From assembly GCA_947632615.1 (NCBI GenBank), contig CANRPW010000007.1:1-64000 (forward strand): a stretch of DNA of 64,000 nucleotides. The letters are read 5' to 3'. The stretch comes from an uncultured Clostridia bacterium. GTDB taxonomy: Bacteria; Bacillota; Clostridia; Lachnospirales; CAG-274. Position 1 is the first letter of the stretch, and every line of letters starts with the position of its first letter. Below, one piece after another: positions 44,438 to 52,252 of this stretch. The notes under the pieces are model-generated. The model was not told the origin of the DNA and did not search any database. It saw only the letters and a list, made by a program, of their open reading frames with translations. The position numbers and the translations under genes were made by a program.

Positions 44438-44998
44438 TTAAAATAATTCCCTTTCTATAACGGAATATCTTATCATAACAAGCTCCATAGGCTCGTTGTT
44501 TGACATATAGCGCTTTCTCATAACTCCGTCCTTTACCATGCCCGCCTTCATAAGCACCTTGCCCGCAGCAGGGTTAGACGCAAGATATTGCGCTTCTACA
44601 ACATAAAAACCAACTTCCTTAAGAAGAAATTTAAGAACTTCCTTAAGAGCCTCGGTTGCATAGCCGTTGTTCCACCATTTAGAGCCTACGCAAAAGCCTA
44701 TCATACAAAATCTCTGACCTGCGCTTTTAGTCGTGACCTCAATGTTGCCTATGAGCTTACCGCTGTCTTTAAGCTGTATACCCCAATTATATCCCAGCGG
44801 CTTAGAATAAGCTGTCACCCATCTGTGAATGACTGCCCTTGTCTCTTTAAGGTTTTTGTGGGTGTCCCACGCAAGATATTCTGTTGTCCTTTCGTCGCCT
44901 GCCCAATTTTCAAGCATCTCAGGACCGTCCTCTAAGGTTATTCGCCTAAGTATGAGCCTTGGGGTCTCAAGGGTCTTCATGCCCACATCCTTCATCAT
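44438..44998 (-). CDS. GNAT N-acetyltransferase (RimJ/RimL type)
   Basis: A 186-aa acetyltransferase: LETPRLILRRITLEDGPEML opening, WNNGYATEALKEVLKFLLKEVG around the acetyl-CoA site and VLMKAGMVKDGVMRKRY near the end. It sits between dapA and dapB, 10 bp before dapB. Nothing shows that it acts on a lysine-pathway intermediate; insertion of an unrelated gene is as likely. Confidence 0.88.
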   Translation of the reverse strand: MMKDVGMKTLETPRLILRRITLEDGPEMLENWAGDERTTEYLAWDTHKNLKETRAVIHRWVTAYSKPLGYNWGIQLKDSGKLIGNIEVTTKSAGQRFCMIGFCVGSKWWNNGYATEALKEVLKFLLKEVGFYVVEAQYLASNPAAGKVLMKAGMVKDGVMRKRYMSNNEPMELVMIRYSVIERELF

Positions 44999-45029
44999 AT
45001 TCTCAAATCCCTCCTTCTCTTATGTATTT

Positions 45030-45911
45030 TCAGATCAAGCCGTAAGACTTCATCACCTTTTCAAGTTTAGCATAGTTTGCCTCTGTCATGGTGGTAAGAG
45101 GCGCTCTGTAATAGCCTGCCTCACGTCCCATCATATTGAGGGCAGCCTTTACGGGTATAGGGTTGACCTCTATGAAAAGTGCCTTTACAAGCTCCAGCCA
45201 GTGAAGTTGAAGCTCCTTAGCCTTTTTGATATCTCCCTTTAAAAAGCTCATTACCATGTCGTGAGTTTCTCTTGGTGCTACATTGGCAAGTACGGATATA
45301 ACACCCTTGCCGCCAAGTGAAAGCACAGGGAGTATCTGATCGTCATTTCCCGAATATATGTCCATTCTGTCTCCGCAAAGGGCGGCTATCTCGGCTACCT
45401 GACTTATGTTGCCCGAAGCCTCCTTAATGCCGGCTATGTTTTCTGTATCGCACAGCTTATAAACTGTCTCGGGAGCAATATTAAGCCCTGTTCTTCCTGC
45501 TACGCTGTACATTATTATAGGAAGGTCGACACTTCCTGCCATAGCCTGATAATATTCTACAAGACCCTTTTGTGTAGTCTTGTTGTAATATGGCGTAACT
45601 ATGAGAAGACCGTCAACCCCTGCCTTTTCGCTTCTTCTGCAAAGCTCGCAGCCGTGCTTTGTGTCGTTAGAGCCTGCCCCTGCAATTACGGGCACTCTGC
45701 CCCCTACCGTCTTGACGGTAAAAGCAACGGTATCTATCTGCTCGTCATCCGTAAGAGTAGAAGCCTCTCCCGTTGTTCCGCAGATGATTATGGCATCTGT
45801 TCCGTTTTCTATCTGAAAATCTATCATTTTTTCAAGCGCAGAGAAATTCACATCTCCGTTTTCCTTGAATGGGGTAACTATTGCTACGCCCGAGCCTGTA
45901 AACAATGACAT
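45030..45911 (-). CDS. dapA: 4-hydroxy-tetrahydrodipicolinate synthase
   Basis: Condenses pyruvate with aspartate semialdehyde, the branch step to lysine. A 293-aa (beta/alpha)8 lyase: GTTGEASTL, the pyruvate Schiff-base Lys163 in IAGIKEASGN and Tyr135 in MYSVAGRTG. It is 11 bp after asd. Confidence 0.97.
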   Translation of the reverse strand: MSLFTGSGVAIVTPFKENGDVNFSALEKMIDFQIENGTDAIIICGTTGEASTLTDDEQIDTVAFTVKTVGGRVPVIAGAGSNDTKHGCELCRRSEKAGVDGLLIVTPYYNKTTQKGLVEYYQAMAGSVDLPIIMYSVAGRTGLNIAPETVYKLCDTENIAGIKEASGNISQVAEIAALCGDRMDIYSGNDDQILPVLSLGGKGVISVLANVAPRETHDMVMSFLKGDIKKAKELQLHWLELVKALFIEVNPIPVKAALNMMGREAGYYRAPLTTMTEANYAKLEKVMKSYGLI

Positions 45912-45922
45912 ATTATCACCTC

Positions 45923-46921
45923 TTAAATCAAATCATTCTTGATCATATATTCGGCGATCTGTACGGCATTGGAAGCTGCGCCCTTACGGATATTATCAGC
46001 AACTACCCAAAGGTTTACGCCGTTTTCCACCGAATTATCTCTCCTTATTCTTCCAACATATACCTCGTCTGTGCCTGTTGCATTTATAGCAAGAGGATAT
46101 TCGTCTTTAGAAAAGTCATTCTGAATAACGATGCCGGGAGCTTTTGCAAGAGTCTTAACTACCTCTTCCATAGTAAAGGGCTTTTCAAACTCTACATTGA
46201 TAGACTCGCTGTGTGAGTTAAATACAGGCACTCTTACCGCTGTAGCTGTAACCTTCAGCTTGTCATTGTGGAGTATTTTTCTTGTTTCGTTTATCATCTT
46301 TATTTCTTCCTTAGTATAGCCGCCGTCTGTGAATACATCTATATGAGGAAGACAGTTGTTTGCGATGGGGTGTTGGAACTTCTTGGGAGCTTCTCCCTTA
46401 AGCCCGTTTTCAAGATCCTCCCAGCCTGCTCTGCCGGCGCCCGAAACTGCCTGATATGTTGAGTAAACAACTCTCTTTATCTTGAAAGCTTCGTCAAGGG
46501 GCTTAAGAGCAACGACCGCCTGAATTGTCGAGCAATTGGGGTTTGCAATTATGCCCTTGTTCCACTTAACGTCTTCGGGGTTTACCTCGGGAACTACAAG
46601 GGGAACATCGGGGTCCATTCTCCAAGCGGAGCTGTTGTCAATAACAACGCAGCCGTGTTCTGCCGCTATAGGTGAAAATTTTTCGCTTGTTGAGCCGCCT
46701 GCGGAGAAGAGAGCGATGTCAATGCCTCTGTCGAAAGAATTTTCGGTAAGCTCCTCAACGGTGTATTCCTCTCCGTTGAATTTTATCTTGCTGCCTGCCG
46801 AACGCTTTGAAGCAAAAAACCATATATTCTCTATGGGAAGCTGCTTCTCCTCCAAAACCTTAAGGAATGTTCTTCCTACCATACCTGTTGCGCCTACAAC
46901 AGCCAAATTTACCTTTTTCAT
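45923..46921 (-). CDS. asd: Aspartate-semialdehyde dehydrogenase
   Basis: Makes aspartate semialdehyde for lysine, threonine and methionine. VVGATGMVGRTFLKVL binds NADP, and the catalytic Cys130 is in IANPNCSTIQ. 332 aa. It is 22 bp after the cytidylate-kinase-like gene; no lysine riboswitch is seen in front of it. Confidence 0.97.
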   Translation of the reverse strand: MKKVNLAVVGATGMVGRTFLKVLEEKQLPIENIWFFASKRSAGSKIKFNGEEYTVEELTENSFDRGIDIALFSAGGSTSEKFSPIAAEHGCVVIDNSSAWRMDPDVPLVVPEVNPEDVKWNKGIIANPNCSTIQAVVALKPLDEAFKIKRVVYSTYQAVSGAGRAGWEDLENGLKGEAPKKFQHPIANNCLPHIDVFTDGGYTKEEIKMINETRKILHNDKLKVTATAVRVPVFNSHSESINVEFEKPFTMEEVVKTLAKAPGIVIQNDFSKDEYPLAINATGTDEVYVGRIRRDNSVENGVNLWVVADNIRKGAASNAVQIAEYMIKNDLI

Positions 46922-46943
46922 TTTTATGCACCTCTGTTTAAAA

Positions 46944-47576
46944 TTATTTATTTAACTTTTTAGAAACTATATCACACATTATGTCAGCCGTAGCCTCATA
47001 ACCTATGACGGAGCTGTCTATTATAAAATTATAAAGTGACGAATCTCCCCAGTCTTTGCCTGTATAGTGTCTGAAATAGTCTTTTCTTTCTTTGTCGGTA
47101 TCCCTCATAAGCTTAATGGCTGCCATTTCGTCAAGGTCGTATATCTGCTTTAAAAGCTTGACCTTATAGTCTTCGGGGGCTTTCACAAAAAAGTGTACAG
47201 CCTCCTCCACCTTTGACAGAACTACGTTAGAGCACCTTCCCATTATAACGCAGGAGCCCTCGTACGCCAAAGTCTTAAGGACTTGATTTTGTATGAAAAA
47301 CAGCCTGTCATCCATAGTTATAAAGTCTTTTAAGCCTATAATGCCCTTGCGGCTGCCTCTGAGGGGCTTGCGCAAAAAGCTGTATACAAGATTAGAACAT
47401 CTCTTTTCATCCATCTTGTCAAAAACCTCGACGCCAAGTCCGCTTTCCTCCTCGGCTCTGTTTAAAAGCTCTTTATCGTAAAAGGGTATGCCCAGTCTGT
47501 CGGCAATTATCTGACCTATCTGTCTGCCGCCGCTGCCATATTCTCTGCCTATGGTAATAACGATCTTTCCACCCAT
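46944..47576 (-). CDS. Cytidylate kinase-like family protein
   Basis: A 210-aa P-loop kinase-like protein: VITIGREYGSGGRQIGQIIADRLGIPFYDKEL, with CVIMGRCSNVVL and a lid-like arginine-rich region. It belongs to the Cmk-like group of gut Clostridia, distinct from true CMP kinase. ATG at 47576 follows AAGGAGGTGGCTTTT. Substrate unknown; it is probably first in the operon with asd and dapA. Confidence 0.85.
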   Translation of the reverse strand: MGGKIVITIGREYGSGGRQIGQIIADRLGIPFYDKELLNRAEEESGLGVEVFDKMDEKRCSNLVYSFLRKPLRGSRKGIIGLKDFITMDDRLFFIQNQVLKTLAYEGSCVIMGRCSNVVLSKVEEAVHFFVKAPEDYKVKLLKQIYDLDEMAAIKLMRDTDKERKDYFRHYTGKDWGDSSLYNFIIDSSVIGYEATADIMCDIVSKKLNK

Positions 47577-47856
47577 AAAAGCCACCTCCTTCTTATTAAG
47601 GAAATACCATTTCAAATTATATATATTTTAGCACAATCACGTTATATTAGCAAACTTTTTTTAAAAAATTTCCTAAATATCTCATTCAACATAAAATAAG
47701 CCCTGCACCAAATATATGATATAACTGTATTATATCACGCATTTACCGCTGTGTCTAATATTTATACGGAATAATGCTTTAACCAAACAAAATTTACTTC
47801 TTGACTTATATTCGATTTTTTCCTCATCATTTGCTGAAATTTCAGACTTTATTTGC
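47577..47856. other. AT-rich gap before the small-RNA array
   Basis: About 280 bp of AT-rich DNA with stop codons in all frames beyond short lengths. It should contain the promoter of the minus-strand kinase-like gene. I see no further structured unit, although TTGACTTATATTCGATTTTTT near 47801 resembles the 3' end of a decayed array unit. Confidence 0.4.
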
Positions 47857-47891
47857 TTGACAATGCTGCGGCTTCGGTGTATAATTTTATC

Positions 47892-47959
47892 ATAGTCAAG
47901 ATTGCTTAAGCCCTTGGATGATTGTAGTCCAAGCACACTGAGCATAACTTGACTTTTTT
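47892..47959 (+). ncRNA. Small RNA unit 1 (group AGTCAAG)
   Basis: Promoter TTGACA (47857-47862), 17 bp, TATAAT (47880-47885). The predicted ~68-nt RNA has closing stem AGTCAAG/CTTGACT before TTTTTT and inner hairpin CTTGGAT/GTCCAAG with 7-nt loop GATTGTA. It is nearly identical to unit 2 across the transcript. Confidence 0.7.
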
Positions 47960-48005
47960 CTGTCTTTGTATTGACAATGTTGCCGCTTCGATGTATAATT
48001 TTATT

Positions 48006-48074
48006 ACAGTCAAGATTGCTTAAGCCCTTGGATGATTGTAGTCCAAGCACACTGAGCATAACTTGACTTTTTTT
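48006..48074 (+). ncRNA. Small RNA unit 2 (group AGTCAAG)
   Basis: Promoter TTGACA (47971-47976), 17 bp, TATAAT (47994-47999), 114 bp after unit 1. Same closing stem and inner hairpin as unit 1; ends in seven T. Confidence 0.7.
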
Positions 48075-48123
48075 ATTCTTTTTCAGAAGTAACAACAATT
48101 ATGCTGCCGGAATTTGAAGGCAA

Positions 48124-48152
48124 AATAAAAACGGCAGGATCTCTCTTGCCGC
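48124..48152 (-). terminator. Terminator after tnpV
   Basis: Minus-strand CGGCA/TGCCG stem followed by TTTTTATTTT. Confidence 0.75.
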
Positions 48153-48162
48153 TTTATCAAAA

Positions 48163-48501
48163 TTAATTAAATATAAAATCTCTGAGTATAAAACCTCTGA
48201 CCTCATGTTTTATAAGGTTATATTTGCCGACCCATTCAAACATATCCCTTTTTTTAAGCTCCTCGTTTACACCCTCGATCTCGCACTGCCGCTCTATCAT
48301 ATTTTCCTCCAATTCAAAGGCAAATTTGTCAATGCTTTTAAGATGTTCAAGAAGGGTCCCGCTTTCCACAAGCCGCTTGTAATATTCCGGCTTGTTTTCC
48401 TTTAAAAATTCCTCCCTCGGCACTCCATAGGTCATAGAGGGTGTATAGCTTTCTTCTTCCTCGTCCTCATCAGCAGGATAAATTTCAATATCCAAATCCA
48501 T
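48163..48501 (-). CDS. tnpV: TnpV family transposon-encoded protein
   Basis: A 112-aa protein whose core (FLKENKPEYYKRLVESGTL, then IDKFAFELEENMIERQCEIEGV, then FEWVGKYNLIKHEVRGFIL) matches the TnpV family carried by Clostridial conjugative transposons. An acidic N-terminus (DEDEEEE) precedes it. ATG follows GGGAGGAGATTTT. Function of TnpV is unknown. No transposase, integrase or att site accompanies it, so it looks like a relic or satellite of a mobile element inside the array. Confidence 0.8.
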   Translation of the reverse strand: MDLDIEIYPADEDEEEESYTPSMTYGVPREEFLKENKPEYYKRLVESGTLLEHLKSIDKFAFELEENMIERQCEIEGVNEELKKRDMFEWVGKYNLIKHEVRGFILRDFIFN

Positions 48502-48672
48502 AAAATCTCCTCCCTTCGTTTAAATAATTTCTTTTGCCATTTTCATTATATAATAGGCGTATGTAAAAAAATTTCCGACCCGTAAAACACGGGAAGGCTG
48601 TTCCCAATTATCCCTCCTATAATTTTTACTCGGGTAATTGACATTTTTCAAAATATATGCTATACTATCATC

Positions 48673-48740
48673 ATGGCTGATAAGTGTATCCTCTTGGGGC
48701 GATCAGAGCCCTAAAGAACGGATTATTTTTCAGCTTTTTT
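48673..48740 (+). ncRNA. Small RNA unit 3 (group AGCTGA)
   Basis: Promoter TTGACA (48638-48643), 17 bp, TATACT (48661-48666) with an extended TG. Closing stem GGCTGAT/TTTCAGCT is less regular than the others; inner hairpin GGGC/GCCC with loop GATCAGA; TTTTTT end. Confidence 0.65.
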
Positions 48741-48986
48741 ATTGACTGCTGTTATGCCATTTCTTGCTATATTATTTTCAATATAATTCCTAAATCTGTT
48801 TCTGCCATAAGCTGTTAAAATATTTTTACTCAGGTAATTGACATTAGCAAGAGTATATGCTATACTGTCATCATAGCTGATGAACCTTTTGCGCTTGGGG
48901 AAATCGACCCCTTCGTCGTAAAAGAGTTTCTCAGCTTTTTTAATGTTCAAAGCAAGTAAATTATCCTTTTTTATCTGTTCTGTCAT
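48723..48986 (-). other. Antisense reading frame across units 3-4 (87 codons)
   Basis: The complementary strand carries a frame repeated in most units, with the conserved segment ISYDDSIAYTLENVNY and later SKNILTAYGR. It is open here and in a 51-codon stretch at 49174-49329. Stops break it in units 3, 5, 7 and 9. Some differences among units are synonymous in this frame. It could be a decayed tandem small-protein gene or a by-product of the conserved promoter DNA. Confidence 0.3.
48873..48941 (+). ncRNA. Small RNA unit 4 (group AGCTGA)
   Basis: Promoter TTGACA (48838-48843), 17 bp, TATACT (48861-48866). Closing AGCTGA/TCAGCT, middle stem TTTTGCG/CGTAAAA, inner GGGG/CCCC with loop AAATCGA, then T-tract. 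Confidence 0.72.
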
Positions 48987-49076
48987 ATAATCCCTAAATT
49001 CATCCCGCCCATAAGCTGTTAAAATATTCTTACTTGGGTAATTGACATTTTCAAAAGTGTATGCTATACTGTCATC

Positions 49077-49145
49077 ATAGCTGATGAGTTATTCGGGCGA
49101 GGGGAAATCTACCCCTTTGTTGCGAAGTAATTTATCAGCTTTTTA
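49077..49145 (+). ncRNA. Small RNA unit 5 (group AGCTGA)
   Basis: Promoter TTGACA (49042-49047), 17 bp, TATACT (49065-49070). Closing AGCTGAT/ATCAGCT, middle TTCG/CGAA, inner GGGG/CCCC with loop AAATCTA; TTTTT end. Confidence 0.72.
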
Positions 49146-49275
49146 TTTGTGTACAGATAAAACATTGTTTTCTTCAAACTGTTATATAGTCTGAAAAGCT
49201 TTCCCTGCCATAAGCTGTTAAAATATTTTTACTCGGGTAATTGACATTTTCAAGGGTATATGCTATACTATCATC

Positions 49276-49346
49276 ATAGCTGATGAGTGGATCCTCTTGG
49301 GGCAATTGTAGCCCTAAAGACTGAAACATTTTATCAGCTTTTTTAT
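49276..49346 (+). ncRNA. Small RNA unit 6 (group AGCTGA)
   Basis: Promoter TTGACA (49241-49246), 17 bp, TATACT (49264-49269). Closing AGCTGAT/ATCAGCT, inner CTTGGGGC/GCCCTAAAG (one bulged A) with loop AATTGTA; TTTTTT end. Confidence 0.72.
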
Positions 49347-49476
49347 TGACCGCTATTATGCCGTTTCTTGCTATATTATTTTCAATATAATTTCTAAATC
49401 TGTTTCAGCCATACGTTGTTAAATATAATTAACTTGGGTAATTGACATTTTCAAAAGTGTATGTTATACTACCATT

Positions 49477-49548
49477 ATAGCAGACCACTGTATCGTGTAT
49501 GGACTTGGAATATTGGTTTCCTATGTCTGCGAGCATATCTGCTTTTTT
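49477..49548 (+). ncRNA. Small RNA unit 7 (group AGCAGR)
   Basis: Promoter TTGACA (49442-49447), 17 bp, TATACT (49465-49470). Closing AGCAGA/TCTGCT, inner GGAA/TTCC with loop TATTGGT; seven-T end. Confidence 0.7.
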
Positions 49549-49603
49549 TATTGCCAATATTTTTGTGGTTGACATTTTCAAGGGTGTATGTTATACTATC
49601 ATC

Positions 49604-49676
49604 ATAGCAGGTCACTGTATCGTGTATGGACTTGGAGAATTGGACTCCTATGTCTGCGAGCATATCTGCTTTTTTT
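49604..49676 (+). ncRNA. Small RNA unit 8 (group AGCAGR)
   Basis: Promoter TTGACA (49569-49574), 17 bp, TATACT (49592-49597). Closing AGCAGG/TCTGCT, inner GGAG/CTCC with loop AATTGGA. Versus unit 7, the fourth base pair changes A-T to G-C while the stem is kept. Confidence 0.72.
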
Positions 49677-49730
49677 ATTGCCAATATTTTTGTGGTTGAC
49701 ATTTTAAAGAGTGTATGTTATATTATCATC

Positions 49731-49800
49731 ATAGCTGATAAATAATTCCCCTAGGGGCAATTGAAGCCCGGCAGGTTGAATTATTAAATCAGCTTTTTTT
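49731..49800 (+). ncRNA. Small RNA unit 9 (group AGCTGA)
   Basis: Promoter TTGACA (49696-49701), 17 bp, TATATT (49719-49724). Closing AGCTGAT/ATCAGCT (two A before it), middle AATTC/GAATT and CCT/AGG, inner GGGC/GCCC with loop AATTGAA; seven-T end. Confidence 0.72.
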
Positions 49801-49867
49801 ATTTACTGCTTCTGCATATTCTGAAGTATACAAACCGTTTATGAAAGACATTATTCAGAGGTACTTA

Positions 49868-49918
49868 AAAATAAAAGGCAGCCGATACCCGAGGTTTTAA
49901 ACCATTGTATCGTCTGCC
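49868..49918 (-). terminator. Terminator of the aldo/keto reductase remnant
   Basis: Minus-strand GGCAG-A-CGATAC / GTATCG-G-CTGCC stem followed by TTTTATTTTT, about 30 bp past the remnant's stop. Confidence 0.75.
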
Positions 49919-49945
49919 TGTTATATATTGGAGAATTAAAACTTA

Positions 49946-50170
49946 TTACCAATTTTTCTTTTCTTTTGAACTGTCGTGGTTTGTTTTTCTTTCTTCTACC
50001 ATTTTTGCAAACCATTCTACCATACCCGGATCGTAGTGGGAGAAGAAAGAGCTTGTATTTTTGTCAAGGGCTGTTATTGCAGCCATATCCTCATCAGAAA
50101 GTGTAAAGTCAAACACATTTATATTTTTTGTTATTCCCTCTGTCTGTAAGGCATATATTGTGCAAAATTT
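49946..50170 (-). pseudogene. Aldo/keto reductase, C-terminal remnant
   Basis: About 70 codons with no start read ...ITKNINVFDFTLSDEDMAAI, SFFSHYDPGMVEWFAKMVEE and end at TAA. This matches the last ~60 residues of aldo/keto reductases (NxxVFDFxLSxEDMxAI, then DP.MV.W). The upstream ~200 residues, including the catalytic Tyr and Lys, are absent; the sequence before 50165 is AT-rich non-coding DNA leading to the OPT promoter. A truncated gene at the edge of the accessory island. Confidence 0.8.
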
Positions 50171-50202
50171 TATAAAAATATGTGCGTTTTGAAAATCAAC
50201 TG

Positions 50203-50231
50203 TTGACTTATTACAATTTTTTGTGTAAAAT
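50203..50231 (+). promoter_or_regulatory. Promoter of the OPT transporter gene
   Basis: TTGACT (50203-50208), a 17-bp spacer and TAAAAT (50226-50231), about 48 bp before the start codon. Confidence 0.6.
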
Positions 50232-50278
50232 TATATAATAACTTGTATATTTTTATAAAACAGACAGGAGGAGTTTTT

Positions 50279-52159
50279 ATGGAAGATCCTAAAAAATCTT
50301 TTGAACCGTATATACCGGCAGACAAGGTAGTACCGGAATTTACGGCGACTTCAATCATACTGGGTATTATTCTCTCAGTAGTTTTCGGCGCAGCAAACGC
50401 TTACTTAGGCCTTCGCGTAGGTATGACGGTTTCTGCATCAATACCGGCGGCAGTTATTTCAATGGGTATTATTCGTGTAATACTTAAGAAGAACTCCATA
50501 CTTGAAAATAACATGGTTCAGACCATAGGCTCAGCCGGCGAGTCACTGGCAGCAGGCGCTATCTTCACTCTCCCCGCTCTTTTCATGTGGGCAGCAGAAG
50601 ACAGCACGGTTGCTTCTCCATCATTTGTAATGATCACATTAGTGGCAATATGCGGCGGTATTTTAGGCGTATTGTTCATGATCCCACTTCGTACGGCTCT
50701 CATAGTTGAAGAGCACGGCGTACTCCCCTTCCCCGAAGGCATGGCTTGTTCTGAAGTTCTCCTTGCAGGCGAATAGGGCGGCGACAAGTCAAAGCTCGTA
50801 TTCTCGGGTCTTGGTATAGCTGCCGTTTATAAGTTTATTGCAGACGGCATTTGCTTATTCCCAAGCGAGGTAGACTGGTCTATCGACGCATATAAAGGCT
50901 CAGCTATAGGTATGGACGTACTTCCCGCACTTGTAGGTGTTGGTTATATCTGCGGCGCAAGAGTATCATCATATCTTCTTGGCGGCGCTGTTCTTGGCTG
51001 GTTTGTGCTTATGCCTTTGATGGTTCTTTTAGGCGGAGATCATATTATGTACCCATCTGAAGTAGCCTTCAACGCTATGGCGCCCGGCGACCTCTGGAGC
51101 AATTTCATAAGATACATAGGTGCAGGTGCAGTTGCCTGCGGAGGTATATTAAGTCTTATCAAGTCATTGCCTCTTATAGTTTCAACATTTACAAAGGCAA
51201 TAAAGGGCTTCGGTCATAGCGGCGGCGTTTCCCGTACAGAAAAAACTATTTCCGTACCCGTTTCAATGATAGGCGCTTTTATAATGGCGATCGTTCTTTG
51301 GATAATCCCAAGCATACCTATTACACTTATCGCAGCTATAATAATCGTTATATTCGGTTTCTTCTTCGCAACCGTTTCTGCACGTATGGTAGGTATCGTA
51401 GGCTCGTCAAACAACCCTGTTTCGGGTATGGCAATAGCTACACTTCTTATTTCCACCGTGCTTCTTAAAGCAACAGGCAACACAGGCATCGCAGGCATGA
51501 CAACAGCTATTTGTATAGGTACTGTTATCTGTATAGTAGCCGCTATGGCAGGCGATACATCACAAGACTTAAAGACAGGCTATATTGTTGGTGCTACACC
51601 TTACTATCAGCAGATAGGTGAGCTTATAGGTTCAGTTGCTGCGGGTCTTGCAATAGCAGGCGTGCTCTATCTTCTCAATTCTGCTTGGGGCTATGGCTCA
51701 GCGCAGATACCTGCTCCTCAGGCTACACTTATGAAGATGGTAGTTGAAGGAGTTATGGGCGGCAATCTGCCTTGGGGACTTGTTTTCACCGGCGTATTTA
51801 TAGCTATAGCAGTAGAAATACTCGGCATACCCGTACTTCCATTCGCTATAGGTCTTTACCTTCCTATACATCTTTCTACACCTATTATGGTGGGCGGTCT
51901 TATCAAGCTTTGGGTTGAAAAGCGTAAATTCAGCTCAGAAGAAAGACGTCAGGAGGTTATCAGCGACGGTATACTCTATTCTTCGGGTATGATAGCAGGC
52001 GAAGGTATTGTAGGTATCATTCTTGCTATACTTGCAGTTTTCGGAGTAAACTTAAGCGTAAACGGCATTTTAGGAAACTGGGGCGGCGTTGTATTCTTCA
52101 TTCTTCTCTGTGCCGTAATGATCTGGTTTATGTTTAACGGAGCTAAGAAAAAGAAGTAA
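50279..52159 (+). pseudogene. OPT family oligopeptide transporter interrupted by one amber codon
   Basis: A 627-codon frame for an OPT/YSL-like peptide or metal-chelate transporter with ~14 membrane segments. ATG at 50279 has CAGGAGGAGTTTTT. After LPFPEGMACSEVLLAGE the frame meets TAG (50774-50776) and continues without another lesion as GGDKSKLVFSGLG to TAA at 52159. OPT proteins usually have one residue (often Glu or Lys) at that place, so a single base change explains it. TAG ends other genes here (MATE at 157, spoIVA), so general amber recoding is unlikely. Recent null allele, readthrough or sequence error remain possible. Confidence 0.85.
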
Positions 52160-52187
52160 TTTTTAAAAAATTATTCTGACAATAAAA

Positions 52188-52223
52188 GGTGGGAAATAAC
52201 TGCCTTAGGGCATATTTCCCACC
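52188..52223 (+). terminator. Terminator after the OPT gene
   Basis: Perfect GGTGGGAAATA/TATTTCCCACC stem followed by ATTAATTTT; the T-run is weak. Confidence 0.65.
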
Positions 52224-52252
52224 ATTAATTTTAATATAACAAGGAGTCTTAT

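Larger units (their letters stand above)
47857..49801 (+). repeat. Tandem array of nine promoter-hairpin-terminator units
   Basis: Nine related units on the plus strand. -35 boxes lie at 47857, 47971, 48638, 48838, 49042, 49241, 49442, 49569 and 49696; every one is TTGACA with a 17-bp spacer to TATAAT, TATACT or TATATT. Units 3-7 repeat about every 200 bp and units 7-9 every 127 bp. Units fall in three groups by closing stem: AGTCAAG (1-2), AGCTGA (3-6, 9), AGCAGR (7-8). A tnpV gene and its terminator interrupt the array after unit 2. Confidence 0.85.

Noticed and set aside
47730-48098. Long minus-strand reading frame with an internal repeat across small RNA units 1-2
   Set aside because: It simply reads through two nearly identical units in the antisense direction, has no ribosome site and resembles no protein I know. 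The promoter-hairpin-terminator signals on the plus strand explain the repeat better.
47857-49801. CRISPR array
   Set aside because: Repeats are 70-200 bp, contain promoters and terminators, and are not separated by uniform unique spacers; no cas genes are present.
50279-52159. Genome-wide amber recoding or pyrrolysine use to explain the OPT TAG
   Set aside because: At least the MATE gene at 157 and spoIVA end properly at TAG, and no pyl genes are visible.
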